DNA of 64,000 nucleotides from Branchiostoma floridae. Lineage: Eukaryota > Chordata > Leptocardii > Amphioxiformes > Branchiostomatidae. The stretch is from contig NC_049988.1 of NCBI RefSeq assembly GCF_000003815.2, positions 22,578,645 through 22,642,644 of the forward strand, given 5' to 3'. The notes beneath the pieces were generated by a model that ran no database searches, was not told the DNA's origin, and saw only the letters and a list, made by a program, of their open reading frames with translations. Below, in pieces: positions 21,586-33,036 of this stretch. The position numbers were made by a program, and so were the translations under genes. How positions within the stretch are numbered: position 1 is the stretch's first letter; each line of letters begins with the position of its first letter.

Positions 21586-22992
21586 AAAACACTTAAGTCT
21601 CCAGACTACTACTACTGGTTCCGCTGTCGCCATGGAGACACATGGTAAAAAACAACAATGTGACAGTACCACAACATACTTATGATGCTCGGACACCGCT
21701 ACTCCAATCTGAGAAACATGTTACACTAGAGATTTTAATACCAGTTATGATTTCAAACGAGGTTAGAACAATAAGATGTGCATGCTAATGATTTTAGTGA
21801 TATGTGTACTGATGTAACATTGTGCTATGATACGTTGCTGTGTTGTTGTTTTTGACAACATGTACTATTTAACATGGCAGAGGCATTGGAATGTTTGCGT
21901 TCAAAGTTGTTTTTTTGTAGATATTGAATAAATCATTGTTACAATGTATATATCGGTCTCCTTGCCCTGGTCTTAAAACCTATAACGTGATACTTGGTGT
22001 CTATATGACCACAGGACTCATTTCACATGTTTGGTATTTAAAAATTAATTATTTTTATCAAAAATTTTATTTTTTGTTTAAGGTCCTGTGCCCTGGCATG
22101 GAAACGAAATAACTTGAAACTATGTGCCTGGGGCGGGCTAACATACACATTCATGGCTTTATTCACATCGTTGCCATACACCACTTAGACATGATTAGGG
22201 GAGTTTGGGCATTTCCAGGCCACAAATATCAGTTATGGCTACTATGTCACTGTCAAATGACCGTAAATTTTGTATGAGACTACCTATCACATATGCCCGC
22301 CACACTTATGGCATTTACAACTTAAAATCTCTGTGTTTGGGATTTTATCCGTGATATTTTCAAGACAAACATTATCAAACATTATCTTTTTTAGCTCTTA
22401 TGTCGATGTATTACAGTGAAATGGCCTTAAATATTGGTGTGGGGGTGCCTAGGAAATACATGTATGCAGGAAATACAGGCCCTCATTCAGGTTGGTGACA
22501 TCCATACTATCAAAATTATTCCTTTTGTGATTTAAGGCTATTTTGGGACCATAAGTATATATTTTGGCCTCCCATTATATCGTAATGTTTTGTAATTTGT
22601 TAATGAAGTGGCTAGGAGCTATGTCCACACAATCAAATACGTGTTTTGTATATTATACTTCCAAATGGTTTATTTTGGCATTTGTTTTTGATGAAATGTA
22701 TTTTCAATAATGTCCATGAGAGCAAAGCTACCTTTCCCTTAGTAAAGGTTTAGCGTTCGCACAAGGAATAGAAAACCTATTGTAAGCTCCTCACAGTTCA
22801 GCCCCTGGCTGCGAAGAAAGATCCCCCCACCCCTCCCCCTCATAACAATTGCAATAACAAAAAGGAGTTATTTGGAAGATTCCATTTTCACTCGCTCTTT
22901 GCAAGAGTCCACTTTTCATGGAGATCAAATTGGGAATTCTATATTGGATAGAATTGATATAATAAGAATCTGTTTTGAAATAACTACTAGTA
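21586..22992 (+). other. ZNF5 3' UTR and upstream flank of CTLD-B
   Basis: No gene is seen. An AATAAA signal lies at about 21926 (GAATAAATCATTG). The part 22430-22690 is recognisably homologous to 41880-42125 upstream of CTLD-C (shared wording such as AGTATATATTTTGGCCTCC and AAATGGTTTA), so it is the left part of the lectin duplication unit. Confidence 0.55.
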
Positions 22993-23292
22993 CAGTCAAA
23001 TCTGTCCAAAACGACCACCCGAGGGACCGGGAAAAACTGGTCGATTTGGGCAGGTGGTTGCTGAGAAGAGTATCGACTCAAAACATGCCCGATGCAAAGT
23101 ATGAATGGTTATCAACAGAAATCGATGAAAACGTCAATTTTGAAAATGATGCGGTCGTTATGGGTCCCAATTTGGGCCGGTCGCGGTCGCGTTGGCTTAC
23201 GTCAATGGGGAAAAAACTGGGACCGAGGAAAAAGCGGTCGAAATGGCCAGGTGGTTGCTGAGAAGAGGTGGTCGCTCGGGCAGGTTTGACTG
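22993..23292. mobile_element. 300-bp MITE with TA target duplication (Tc1/mariner-like)
   Basis: The ends are CAGTCAAATCTGTCC and GGGCAGGTTTGACTG, imperfect inverted repeats, bounded by TA on both sides (22991-22992 and 23293-23294). Internal GACCACC motifs recur in both orientations. No transposase. A related half copy is present inside the larger element at about 59800-59945. Confidence 0.8.
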
Positions 23293-23519
23293 TACCTGTA
23301 TTAAAGGAACATACCATTCAAACACGAGGGGGTATAGAACATATGTGTAATAGACCATTTCAACCCAAAGGAAGGGATAGAGAGTGAAATCTACTCTTTC
23401 ATCAACAAACAATCACCATTATTATTATCATTATGATGATGATGATGTCAGTACCCAAAGTGGTGGGCGTGGATTATATTACATTTAATAGTTTAAATGG
23501 GTTTTGCTTGATGTTTCAC

Positions 23520-23830
23520 CCTCCCAGCTCAGATTAACGTCTTTCGCCAGAAAATTAGTCTGTCACTTGCAGAAAAACAAAATACCATTGGCACCACCTA
23601 AGGTCAAGTGACTCCTACAGGTAAAAGTAAGTGTGACCTTACGTCACCAGACTAATCAAGTTATGTAAATGTTGCTAAACACTGCACAGTACGTTCAACA
23701 TGTACGAGCAAGCAGAACCAGTCAAAGTGCGAGCGCTGTCTGTCCCCTTCCCTCTTCTCTCTCTCTCTCTCTCTGTGTCTCTCTCTCTTTCTCTCTCTGT
23801 CTGTCTGTCTGGCTGTATCTCTCTCTCCCT
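23520..23830 (+). pseudogene. Duplicated, decayed promoter and exon 1 of CTLD-B
   Basis: The stretch GAAAATTAGTCTGTCACTTG at about 23550 matches the true upstream region at about 23903 and that of CTLD-C at about 42662. It leads to a second copy of the start, MYEQAEPVKV, at 23700. Coding similarity is lost after about 12 codons and runs into a TC-rich microsatellite (23753-23835). It is either a relic or an alternative first exon; no good splice donor is visible. Confidence 0.6.
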
Positions 23831-24082
23831 CTCACTCACCCACGTGGGTCGTGTGCCGAGGTACGTTGAATCGAGCCGAGATCCAACACTCCTTTTCCCA
23901 GAAAATTAGTCTGCCTCTTGCAGAAAAACATGTCATTTCCAGCACGTCATACCGCGCCATCCCTCCAAATATGGGCAAATATATCCTCACTTTTTGAGAA
24001 TAATCATTATTGTCCATATTCATGCAACTTGACGTTGGCTGCTGTAATTGTAAAGTTCGCCTGTTGCCTGTACAGTACGGTC

Positions 24083-26234
24083 ATGTACGAGCAAGCAGAG
24101 CCGGTTCGGTCCCCTTTCTCGCGCCCTGACAGCGGCCAAAGCAGCGGGCCTCCGTCTCAACCCCCTCCTGTCCATCAGGGTGGTTCCCGTGGGCGTGTCC
24201 GCCATGGCAACGGCGCTGCTGACAAGTTGCAAGAAGACCAAGAAGCGTCTTCACACACGTACGAAGAAGCCGAGGTGGTAAAAGGTTACGCAACGTGCAC
24301 GTCAGCAGGTACCCGATGATTTTGTAGCCTGCAATATAAGGTGCAAATTTGTATCATCAGGAAACAGAGATGATCCATCGATATGCATGATCTTGAATTT
24401 AGATTTTTATCGATATTTTTCTACCTTCGATATACGTATAGAGTGTTAATCGGATGCCTATAACGAGGAAAGAGTTATCATATGGATATGCTACAATTCT
24501 CATAGTGCTTGACATCCTTGAATGACATTCACAATACCTGAGATACAATGTTCCCGCAATAAAATCATTGAACCTTGCCATTGTCTTATGTTCTTCCTGT
24601 GTCATTCATTTTGTTATTTTTTGCATTGACTTTTTGAGTTGATATTGAGCTCAATACTTTTCTCCTCACAGACCGCACGTATCCGGGTGGAGCAAGCCGT
24701 GGTGCCCTCTGTAGCTTCATCCGCTCCCACCGCAGCTGCATCGCCACCGGCATTGCCGTACTGATCGCTGTGGGACTCGCCTCTCTGACGTTCATCAATA
24801 AAGAGGTAAACACTCTGGTGCAGGTTTTAACACCGTTTGTCTTGTCAATTTACTCGCAAGGCTAACAAAAGAACGTGTCTTTGTGTTCCCAAAAGCTATT
24901 TTAAGGTTTGGTATTCTGACGTACGTTTTTAGGGAATATCCCAACTGTCCACTACTGCTGACGCCTTGAAGCGCGACCTAGACGACATGTCCACCACTGT
25001 TGACTCCTTGAAGCGCGACCGAGATGACATGCTCCAACTGTCCAACACCGTTGACGCCTTGAAGCGCGACCAAGACGACATGCGCCAACTGTCCGCCACT
25101 GTTGACGCCTTGAAGCGTGACCAAGACGACATGCGCCAACTGTCCACCACTGTTGACGCATTGAAGCGCGACCTGGACAGCGAGGGCAGCCGAGTCACCG
25201 ACTTGGAGCAGCGTCTTCGAGAGTTGCGTAAGATGCCAGTTAATTTGGGTTTTAGTTGTTGCGTGTACTACTTGAGAGGGTGAACTTAAAATTATCATTG
25301 GTATAAAAACAGGAACTTTTGCGACATTATTATTATGAAACAAATAAATGGCATTAATTATCACATGAGATGAAATATCTTGTTAATGATTTTAATACTC
25401 TTTTGCTGTCTTTATTTACTTGTTATGCTGGTATTCTTTAGAAGCATATCTAATGAATTTATATGATTAGATTTGAATTGTTGCCTTTCCATGTCTATAC
25501 GTTAGTCTGATGTTAATGTTAAACTTGTTTTCCAGCATCTTGCCCTAAAGGCTACACTGAGTTCCGTGGAATCTGCTACAAGGCCTTCAACACAGGTAAG
25601 ACCTTCGGCGATGCGGCCGCAGCCTGTGGTGATGACGGCGGCACCCTCGCCATGCCCCGAGACGCTGAGACAAACGCCTTCCTGGTCTCCTTGCGCAAGT
25701 CCGTGAGTGACAAGGGGGGTTTCTGGTTCGGCCTGCACGATCAGCGTGAAGAGGGACGCTTTGAGTGGGTGGATGGTTCTGCACTTGGGACGTACAACTC
25801 CTGGGCTCCTGGACAGCCAAATAACTATGACGGCAACCAGGATTGCGTTTGTTACTCCACAGCCTCATCGCGAAAGGACAAGTGGGTAAACTTCTCATGC
25901 TTCTGGCCGTATCGCTACATATGCCAGGCTGTTCCAGGTAGGTACATTTATGAGGGAAACCAGGATTGCATTCTTTACTCAACATACTGGAAAGACAGTT
26001 GGGAAGACTGGTTATGGCTTATGCTACGTGCAGACAGGCCGTTTCGTTTCATATGCCAGGCTGTCCCAGGTACTTCTTATAATCTTACCGTTTCCTGAAA
26101 CCCTTCTTTCTAGAAAACATGTCGCAGCTCAAGTCTTCATCAGACTAATCACGTTAGACCCTTGATATAAACTATTTCAAAACACATCACTCCATGTATC
26201 TCATGTCTGATGTTCATTTTCAGGTCGTCCCTAG
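24083..26234 (+). CDS. CTLD-B: type II membrane protein with coiled-coil stalk and C-type lectin-like domain (5 exons)
   Basis: Exons are 24083-24308, 24672-24805, 24933-25227, 25536-25937 and 26224-26234; phases agree and give 355 residues. Exon 1 is a cytoplasmic tail (MYEQAEPV, Pro/Gly-rich, then TYEEAEVV). Exon 2 holds the membrane helix (CIATGIAVLIAVGLASLTFI) and no signal peptide is present. Exon 3 is a stalk of 14/17-residue repeats STTVDALKRDQDDMRQL. Exon 4 is a long-form C-type lectin-like domain with six Cys, WFGLHDQREEG, QPNN in place of EPN/QPD, and KWVNFSC near the WND position. The last exon adds GRP. Likely a cell-surface carbohydrate or ligand receptor; calcium binding is uncertain with QPNN. 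The exon 3 donor and exon 4 end are unusual (see findings). Exon limits are by eye. Confidence 0.8.
25938..26069 (+). other. Duplicated end of the lectin exon in CTLD-B
   Basis: Just after the normal donor (VPG|GTAGGT) the sequence repeats the last third of the lectin exon, from GNQDCILYST to FRFICQAVP, and ends in a second donor CAG|GTACTTC like that of CTLD-C. It is 132 bases, so the reading frame and phase are preserved whichever donor is used. The middle is diverged (WEDWLWLML in place of KWADVSC). Confidence 0.75.
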
Positions 26235-28248
26235 GACAGGCGGAACTATCTCCATCATTGTAAACCGGCCCTACAGACATCTGCAGTAAAACTACTAGCC
26301 AGTCAAACGATTTAGTTTGGCCGTATGACGTTCATTTTCTGTTTTGGCGGTGTTTTCTACAAGCCGATGAACTGAGAAGACAGACAAACTGTAATCGCTT
26401 AAAAAGCTTCACTCAAGACATGACCGCAAACGGCTATCTGGACTCAAACTATGAGTCACTAAAACGTTAAAATGTAGCAATGGGTCCAAAAAGCACTTTG
26501 TTTATAAGTTTGTTGAGTATTAAAATAACGCACGAGAAAGAGTGAATACCGTAGCAATGAATCAGTAGTAAGTACAATTTAGACACGCCTCTCTTGTCAT
26601 AAATATTGCAGAGAATGTACCGATATTTTGATTTGGCACGTAGCCAAAAGGTTTTACTTAGGGAACATTCTAGAAGTAGAGAGCTCCAGGTTTGACCTAT
26701 CAAATCCGTTGATTTTTTTCTTAACATAGATTTCAGCTTTGCTAAGAGTCCTATATGTTACCCCAGGTTCTTGTTTGGATTGTGTGCATGCTTGCAGTTT
26801 TACATATGGATAAAGCAATGGGCCCAAAACAACACGTTGTTTTACAAGTTTGTTTGAGTAATAACATAACACATGAGAAATGGTGAATGCCATGATGCAT
26901 TACTGTGCAAATGCAGACACGCCTCAGTTCTCAATATATTGCAGAGAATGTAGCCATATATTTTTGCTCTCAGCCAGGTTTTGTTTTACATAGGGAAGTC
27001 TAGAAAGTGACAAGATTACGATATGGCATTGTCAAATGCTTTACTACTTATTAATTAAATGTTTCCTAAAAACAGGAAACACCGACAAAATGCAAGCGCT
27101 TAAAACTTGCAACTTCATTGTTTTCACAGTAGACTGACTACTTTTTTTGTTGTTGTAGTAAACGAGAAAAATGCATAATTCCATAACAACCTAATACTTA
27201 TTGATAGCAGCTCCTTTAACAATTTTCTTTATAAAAATCTGGAAAACTGTGCTCATGTGAGCCTGAACCACTGAAGAAACCATATTGGTGAAACCGATCT
27301 GTACATGTGTGACACTAAATTAAAGTTACCAACAGGAACTGTGACTCCGGCTGTCTTACTGAGTGGTGACTGTGGTGAGAAAGATGTCGGTTAGCGTGAG
27401 GATCAGTCCGCTCCATATATAATAATTGTCCATCGTTTTGACACTGACCATTAAAATGTTGTACCCAAAACTGTGTTCCACTCATGGCGTCTTTCTCTTA
27501 ACCAAGGCAATCAAGAGACACGTACGAACAAATCCTTCATTCTTGTTCTTCCATCTGGAGGTTGCTTGTTTTTCTTCAAGAGATGCTGTAACAAAACTCC
27601 AGCCCAGCAAACGGCTCCCCCTGGCGCCCAAGGCTATATTGCACCGTTAGATAATCCCCACACTTGACAACATTTTGACATGAAAATAGAATCTATAAAT
27701 AGACAAATAAGCAAAACACTGTTGCATTTATTTAATGAAATTTCGTTTTTTTTTAAACCTTAAGCTGGTCCGTGTGACAGACTAGATTGAGAAAAATTTC
27801 ACCCTATAATTTTATCAATTGATCACAATCATTATTCTTTCCTATAGCGCTGCATATCCGGTCACAGTCATTTTTCCAGTAGTACTCCAATCAACAGGGT
27901 GGACCATGACTCTTTTCTATAATTGTGCTGTGCTGATACTAGTAATAGTAGCATTAGAATAATTCATTTCTCTTAAAAAAATAGCTTAGTACCTAATTGT
28001 CAAGCTTGTTTACATATAAAGAGACACATTATAACGGTACACATTCCATTATCACTTACCAATACAAGGATAATGTTTGAAATGTGATTACATTAAACAC
28101 TGATTATTTCCGTGCTATGTGAAAACACGACCAGAATGAAGGAGAAAGAAAAAAATCCAGAAAAGTCACGTGATAAAGGGCAGCTCCTCTGAAGTGTAGG
28201 CGAAACGCGCTCCACACTGAATGTGTATAAGGGTAAGCAGGCATCAAA
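26235..28248 (+). other. CTLD-B 3' UTR and duplicated downstream flank
   Basis: No gene is seen. It is homologous to 229-3380 and 45683-47530, but without the transposon and LINE inserted after CTLD-A. A block before the ZNF6 promoter (GAAAAGTCACGTGATAAAGG near 28158) is shared with ZNF2, ZNF7 and others and probably belongs to the zinc-finger promoter. Confidence 0.6.
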
Positions 28249-28350
28249 TGACCTTTCACCCCACGGTACCAGTCACCTTTCACCCCTTGCTGCTCCAGAC
28301 AGACGCTTGCAGGAGGATTGTGCGGAGGTAATAATCATCACCTGAAGCAG
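28249..28350 (+). promoter_or_regulatory. ZNF6 promoter block and exon 1
   Basis: DR1-like sites are at 28249-28262 and 28273-28286, both full. Donor CAG|GTAAGAATG at 28350/28351. The following intron sequence (28423-28590) is almost identical to that of ZNF11 (58195-58350). Confidence 0.7.
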
Positions 28351-28754
28351 GTAAGAATGAGACATACAGACAACATGGCTCCATTATAATGAACTATAAG
28401 GGGTAGAGGTCATTTCTGTGGTATGTGGGCTACATTTGACAGAAATGAAAGACTTTTCGGGATGACGAAAATTTCGGAAATGGGGTTGGGGAGGGGGGCA
28501 TCTTTACCCTCACGGAAACAAAGGAAAACATTGTTTTTGCTCCATTTCTTCTACTTCTTCTTCTCCAAACAAATAATGAACTGGCCAGACCGCTGTCACC
28601 ATGGTTACTGGAGGTGTAGCAGACACCCTGTGGTGCTCGGTTGCATGTAGCAAGTATCAGGACAAAGCTCGAGGGGCTGGATTATGAATGTGTTTGTGTA
28701 AGACTAAACAGATCTTGTTTAAAACGGCTAGTCTAGCCGACAGGCGACCGATAA

Positions 28755-29231
28755 GGTCGCAGCCCACAGTATTTCTACGCGACCCCCGTGGTCTATTACG
28801 TAGGAGTAAAAAAGTAGTGCGGCCGAAATCTGGAAGCGCCTGTAAACACCGTAACGTGAACGGCAGTGGGGGATGAGCTTTGCTATATGGTAGTACAAGG
28901 AGTCGACTTTCAGGTGGTATGTGTAAGGTTTTGATGTTTGTTCATTTGGTGTATAAATGCGCGTGACCTTTACAGCTGCCTACCCCTGTGAGTCGGCTGC
29001 AGTTCCGCATGACCCGCATGACCCCATTTAAAAGAGGTCTTTACAAAAATTCAAAACGACAACTTTTTTTGTTTTTCGATTATTTTGGTAGGTTATACCC
29101 TCGACTTCAACATATTAGTTTGTCGTGCTTGAAAACTGCACCCTGCTATGATTTTATCAGCGTCGATGTCAGTCACCTTGTGGTCCTTAACTATAGAAAT
29201 CCCCATAGGCCGAAAACTGTGTTCTGCTACC
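28755..29231. mobile_element. 477-bp insertion with imperfect inverted ends, in ZNF6 intron 1
   Basis: The left end GGTCGCAGCCCACAGT and the reverse complement of the right end, GGTAGCAGAACACAGT, agree at 13 of 16 bases. ATAA flanks both ends (28751-28754, 29232-29235). The otherwise near-identical ZNF11 intron has the empty site GATAAATCTACTCAAG near 60328. No protein of its own is visible. Superfamily unknown. Confidence 0.7.
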
Positions 29232-29644
29232 ATAAATCTACTCAAAATGCCGCTGGGGTCATTTAGGTCATTGGACGAGTCTAAGTTGTAAAACGGGTAG
29301 ATCTTTTTAATAATAGGTTAATATGCTATGAGCTGAAGCCAATCACAAAAAGCTTCGAGCTATTATTTAAATGACCGAAAAAAACAACTAATCACTCCTT
29401 GGGAATAAATTACTTATTGTGTCATTTTATCTCTGTATAGTGAACATGGTTAGTAATATAATTGTATTTTGTAATTGCAAAAACACCCCCTTCCCCTCCA
29501 AAAAAAGAAAACAACACCTAATCTGAAATAGCTTGTCAGGCTAGATCATGTGACATTACCTGTTCTTTATATTTAACTTTATCTATCTAGTTTTAATTGA
29601 CGTATTTCTTCTTTTCTAATATTTTCTATTCCATTAGGTTTGAC

Positions 29645-30751
29645 ATGGCAGAGGCAGGTGAGGGGTCTCCTACTGCTGTTTCCCAGAACGCTTGTGATGG
29701 GTCTCCTACTGCTATTCCCCAGAACGTCTGTGATGGGTCTCCTACTGCTGTTCCCCAGAACGTCTGTGATGGGTCTCCTACTGCTGTTCCCCAGAACGTC
29801 TGTGATGGGTCTCCTACTGGAGATTTATGTGACTGGGATGCAGGTAAAACCGAAGAACAGCCAACAGCGAGCAAAACCAGTTTGGTCGGTCAACCGAAAG
29901 CAGACACTGATGAGAAGCCCTACATGTGTGGGTGCGGCTATAGGACAGCTTACACCTCAAATTTATCCAAGCATATGAGAACTCATACTGGAGAAAAACC
30001 GTACAAGTGTGACCAGTGTGACTATTCTGCTGCAAGAAAATCCCACTTGGATTATCATCTAGCCAAACATACTGGTGATAAGCCCTACATGTGTGGGGAA
30101 TGTGGGTATAGGACAACTCAGAAATGTAACTTATCCATACATATGAGAACCCATACTCATAACAAACCCTACAAGTGTGACCAGTGCGACTATTCTGCTG
30201 CACAAAAATCCTCTTTGGACAATCATCTTGCCAAACACACCGGTTACAAGCCCTACATGTGTGGGGAGTGTGGATACAGGACGGCTCTGAAATCTAACTT
30301 ATCCATACATATGAGAACTCATACTTGTTACAAACCCTACAAGTGTGACCAGTGTGACTTTTCCGCTGCACAGAGGTCCACCTTGAACCAACATCTAGCC
30401 AGGCACTCTGGTGATAAGCCCTACATGTGTGGGGAGTGTGGGTACAGGACAGCTCAGAGGTCTAATTTAACCGGACATATGAGAACACACACAGGAGAAA
30501 AACCCTACAAGTGTGACCAGTGCGACTTTTCTGCTGCACGAAAATACAGTTTGGACCAACATCTAGCCGTGCACTCTGGCGACAAGCCCTACATGTGCGG
30601 AGAGTGTGGGTACAGGACAGCTCGTAAGTCTGACTTATCCAGACATATGAGAACTCATACCGGTGAGAAACCCTACAAATGCGACCAGTGTGACTATTCT
30701 GCTACAGAGAAAGGCAATTTGAACCGACATCTAAGACAACACAAACACTAA
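29645..30751 (+). CDS. ZNF6: C2H2 zinc-finger protein, 9 intact fingers plus one defective
   Basis: The product has 368 residues from MAEAGEGSPT; an upstream in-frame ATG lies in the intron before the acceptor CCATTAG. The N-terminus carries five GSPT motifs because a 12-residue unit (GSPTAVPQNVCD) is repeated. Finger 1 reads YMCGCGYRTA: one codon is missing, giving CX1C, so it should not bind zinc properly. Contact residues (-1,2,3,6): YSNK (defective), RSHY, QCNI, QSSN, LSNI, QSTQ, QSNG, RYSQ, RSDR, EGNR. Three linkers are unusual (THNKP, TGYKP, TCYKP), which may loosen finger packing. It ends RQHKH and looks complete at the 3' end. Confidence 0.92.
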   Translation: MAEAGEGSPTAVSQNACDGSPTAIPQNVCDGSPTAVPQNVCDGSPTAVPQNVCDGSPTGDLCDWDAGKTEEQPTASKTSLVGQPKADTDEKPYMCGCGYRTAYTSNLSKHMRTHTGEKPYKCDQCDYSAARKSHLDYHLAKHTGDKPYMCGECGYRTTQKCNLSIHMRTHTHNKPYKCDQCDYSAAQKSSLDNHLAKHTGYKPYMCGECGYRTALKSNLSIHMRTHTCYKPYKCDQCDFSAAQRSTLNQHLARHSGDKPYMCGECGYRTAQRSNLTGHMRTHTGEKPYKCDQCDFSAARKYSLDQHLAVHSGDKPYMCGECGYRTARKSDLSRHMRTHTGEKPYKCDQCDYSATEKGNLNRHLRQHKH

Positions 30752-32141
30752 TGAAAAACCCTACATGTGTGGGGAGTGTGGGTACAGGACAGTTCGGAAG
30801 TCTACCTTGCCGAACACATGATGATTCATAGAGGAGAAAACACAAATGTGACCATACGTTTATACTGCAGCACAAGCATTGCTTTGAACAAGCACACCTA
30901 TGAAAAACACTGTATTTTTTAAGATTGTGGTTTCATAATATCTCCCTTCTAGTAAAACTCCATTATCCGAACAGATAGTTGTGTACTATTCAGCTGTTGT
31001 AAACACAGGTGGAAACCTCTGAGTGCGGTCAAGGACCACTCTACATGTAGATATCATGATTTGTAGACATTAACATTATGCAACATACATGCAAGAACAA
31101 TTTACGGGCCCTATCCCAATGTTTGATAATAAGCCATATCACAGTTGGGTGGATGTATGTAAAAATGTCTACTTCCAGTATTTGAGAATGATCAATCTCA
31201 CCGATACTAGCCTACGTATGCTTTTGTGACGTGATGTCAACTGTTTTGCAAAGTTCTATATGTTTTTCTTCTTTCTATTGAGGCGACTGCCTTCAGTGTT
31301 ATCTTTTTTTGAAGATTCTGTAACCTTTAGTTGTGTTGAGTTTGCTGAGAAAGGCGGTTATGCCGACAGACACTTGAGACAGATTTGGGTCTTGAAGATG
31401 TCCAGGTGAAACTTCCGAAGATAAGGCGCCCTCCGCGGGAAAGTCGTTCCAGTCTTTATTGGTACGCGGGGAAAATGATCTCTGCCGATACAGTGTACTA
31501 CTTTGATCATTGATTGGCTTAGTATGCGGCCCAGTACATAGGGAGCATCATCGGTCGGCTGCGGTGCAATTGGGGACTAAGTAGGGACTTGTCTTGTAGA
31601 GTGCGATTTTGTGATATAAAAGGTTGTTTCGGTTACTCATGATGTAAGAACATAACTGATTAGTGAAAATAAGGAAGTTTTGTAAAAGTATTTTTTTTGC
31701 CGAGTTAGCTGCTGTGAAATAAAATGTAGTTGCAGTGACTGCCATTGCTAATATGTAAGAAGATAACTGATGATAGAAAATAAGGAAGTTTAATAAAAGT
31801 ACAAATTCTACTCTATTGTCTCGTACTTAACAATATTGTGTCACAGAAGTAGTCCATTGTGTTCTACCGTGTTTGGTCAAAGAGACTTGTAAACTGTCAC
31901 AGCTTGCAGTACTAACGAGAAAAATGACGACGGGACACATTGCATCATCACTCACCAACACAAGGCACACAATGTCTTAACTGTATTACGTTAACGGATT
32001 ATTTCCGTGCTATGTGTGAACACGATGAGAAGGAAGGAAGAAACGGAAAGAAAAATCCGGAAAAGTCACATGATAAAGGCAGCTCCTCTGAAGTGTAGGC
32101 GGAACGCGCTGCACACTGAATTTGTATAAGCAGGCATTAAA
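30752..32141 (+). other. ZNF6 3' flank with relic finger and antisense LINE fossil
   Basis: After the stop one relic finger reads TGTGTGGGGAGTGTGGGTAC near 30765. The antisense LINE fossil spans about 31279-31555. The stretch 31440-32141 is nearly identical to that before ZNF2. A poly(A) signal TTTAATAAAAGTAC is near 31791. Confidence 0.65.
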
Positions 32142-32242
32142 TGACCTTTCACCCCCACAGTCAGTCACCTTTCACCCCTTGCTGCTCTAGACAGACGCTT
32201 GCAGGAGGATTGTGCGGAGGTAATAATCATCACTGGAAACAG
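32142..32242 (+). promoter_or_regulatory. ZNF7 promoter block and exon 1
   Basis: DR1-like sites are at 32142-32155 and 32165-32178; the second is full here, unlike in its twin ZNF2. Donor CAG|GTAAGAACG at 32242/32243. Confidence 0.7.
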
Positions 32243-33036
32243 GTAAGAACGATATACACATGGAACCTGACGGCATTATTATGAACTGTAAGAGGTAGAG
32301 GTCATTTTTATGGTATTTGGGCCACACTAGGCAGAAATGTAAGACTTTTCAAGGTATCTTCAAGGTATGCCGAAAAATAGGGGTGGGGAGGGGGGCATCT
32401 TTACCTTCACGGAAACAAAGGAAAACATTGTTTTTGCACCGCTTCTTTTACTTTTTCTTCTCAAAACAAATAATGAACTGGCCAGACCGATGTCTTTATG
32501 GTTACTGGAGGTATATCAGACACCCTGTTGTGTTCGGTTACATGTAGCAAGTATCAGTACAATTCTCGAGGGGCTGGATTATGAATGTGTTTGTGTAAAA
32601 CTGAACAGATCTTGCTTGAAACCAACCCGACAGAAGACCAATGGATGATCCTTACCTTACCCTCGCGGAAGAAAGGCGTACTGTTTTCTCTCCATTTCTT
32701 ATATTTTCTCTTCTTTTCCCAAACAAATAATGAACAAGGATAATGAACTGGGCGATCACTATGGCTACCAGAAGTGTAGTAGACACTTTTGCCGGTGTTT
32801 GGTTACATAATCGACTTCAAAGTAAGTAAATAAAGTAGTTGGATATAATAGAAGTCAGCTTGATCACAACTTTAGTTCCAGCCAGCATTTTTATTGGTGC
32901 ACTACATAAAATAAAGTAGAATGTCAGAAAAACTTTATTACTAGTATTTCCTTTAGTTTTTAACTAAGAAATCTATATCATCGAAATACAGATTGTTCGT
33001 TTCATCTCTTTAAATCTTTTATTATTATTATTAGAT

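Noticed and set aside
22872-23412. Several overlapping frames near 23000-23400
   Set aside because: They fall in the 300-bp MITE and its edges, with no domain and no splice support.
29597-29644. Upstream in-frame ATG of ZNF6 (and likewise at 50421 and 60691) giving an extra N-terminus MxYFFFSxIFxSIRFD
   Set aside because: These codons lie in the polypyrimidine tract before the TTAG acceptor; all paralogs share the start after the acceptor.
29700-29820. Common origin of the 36-base GSPT coding repeat and the 36-bp minisatellite
   Set aside because: The period is the same but the sequences are unrelated.
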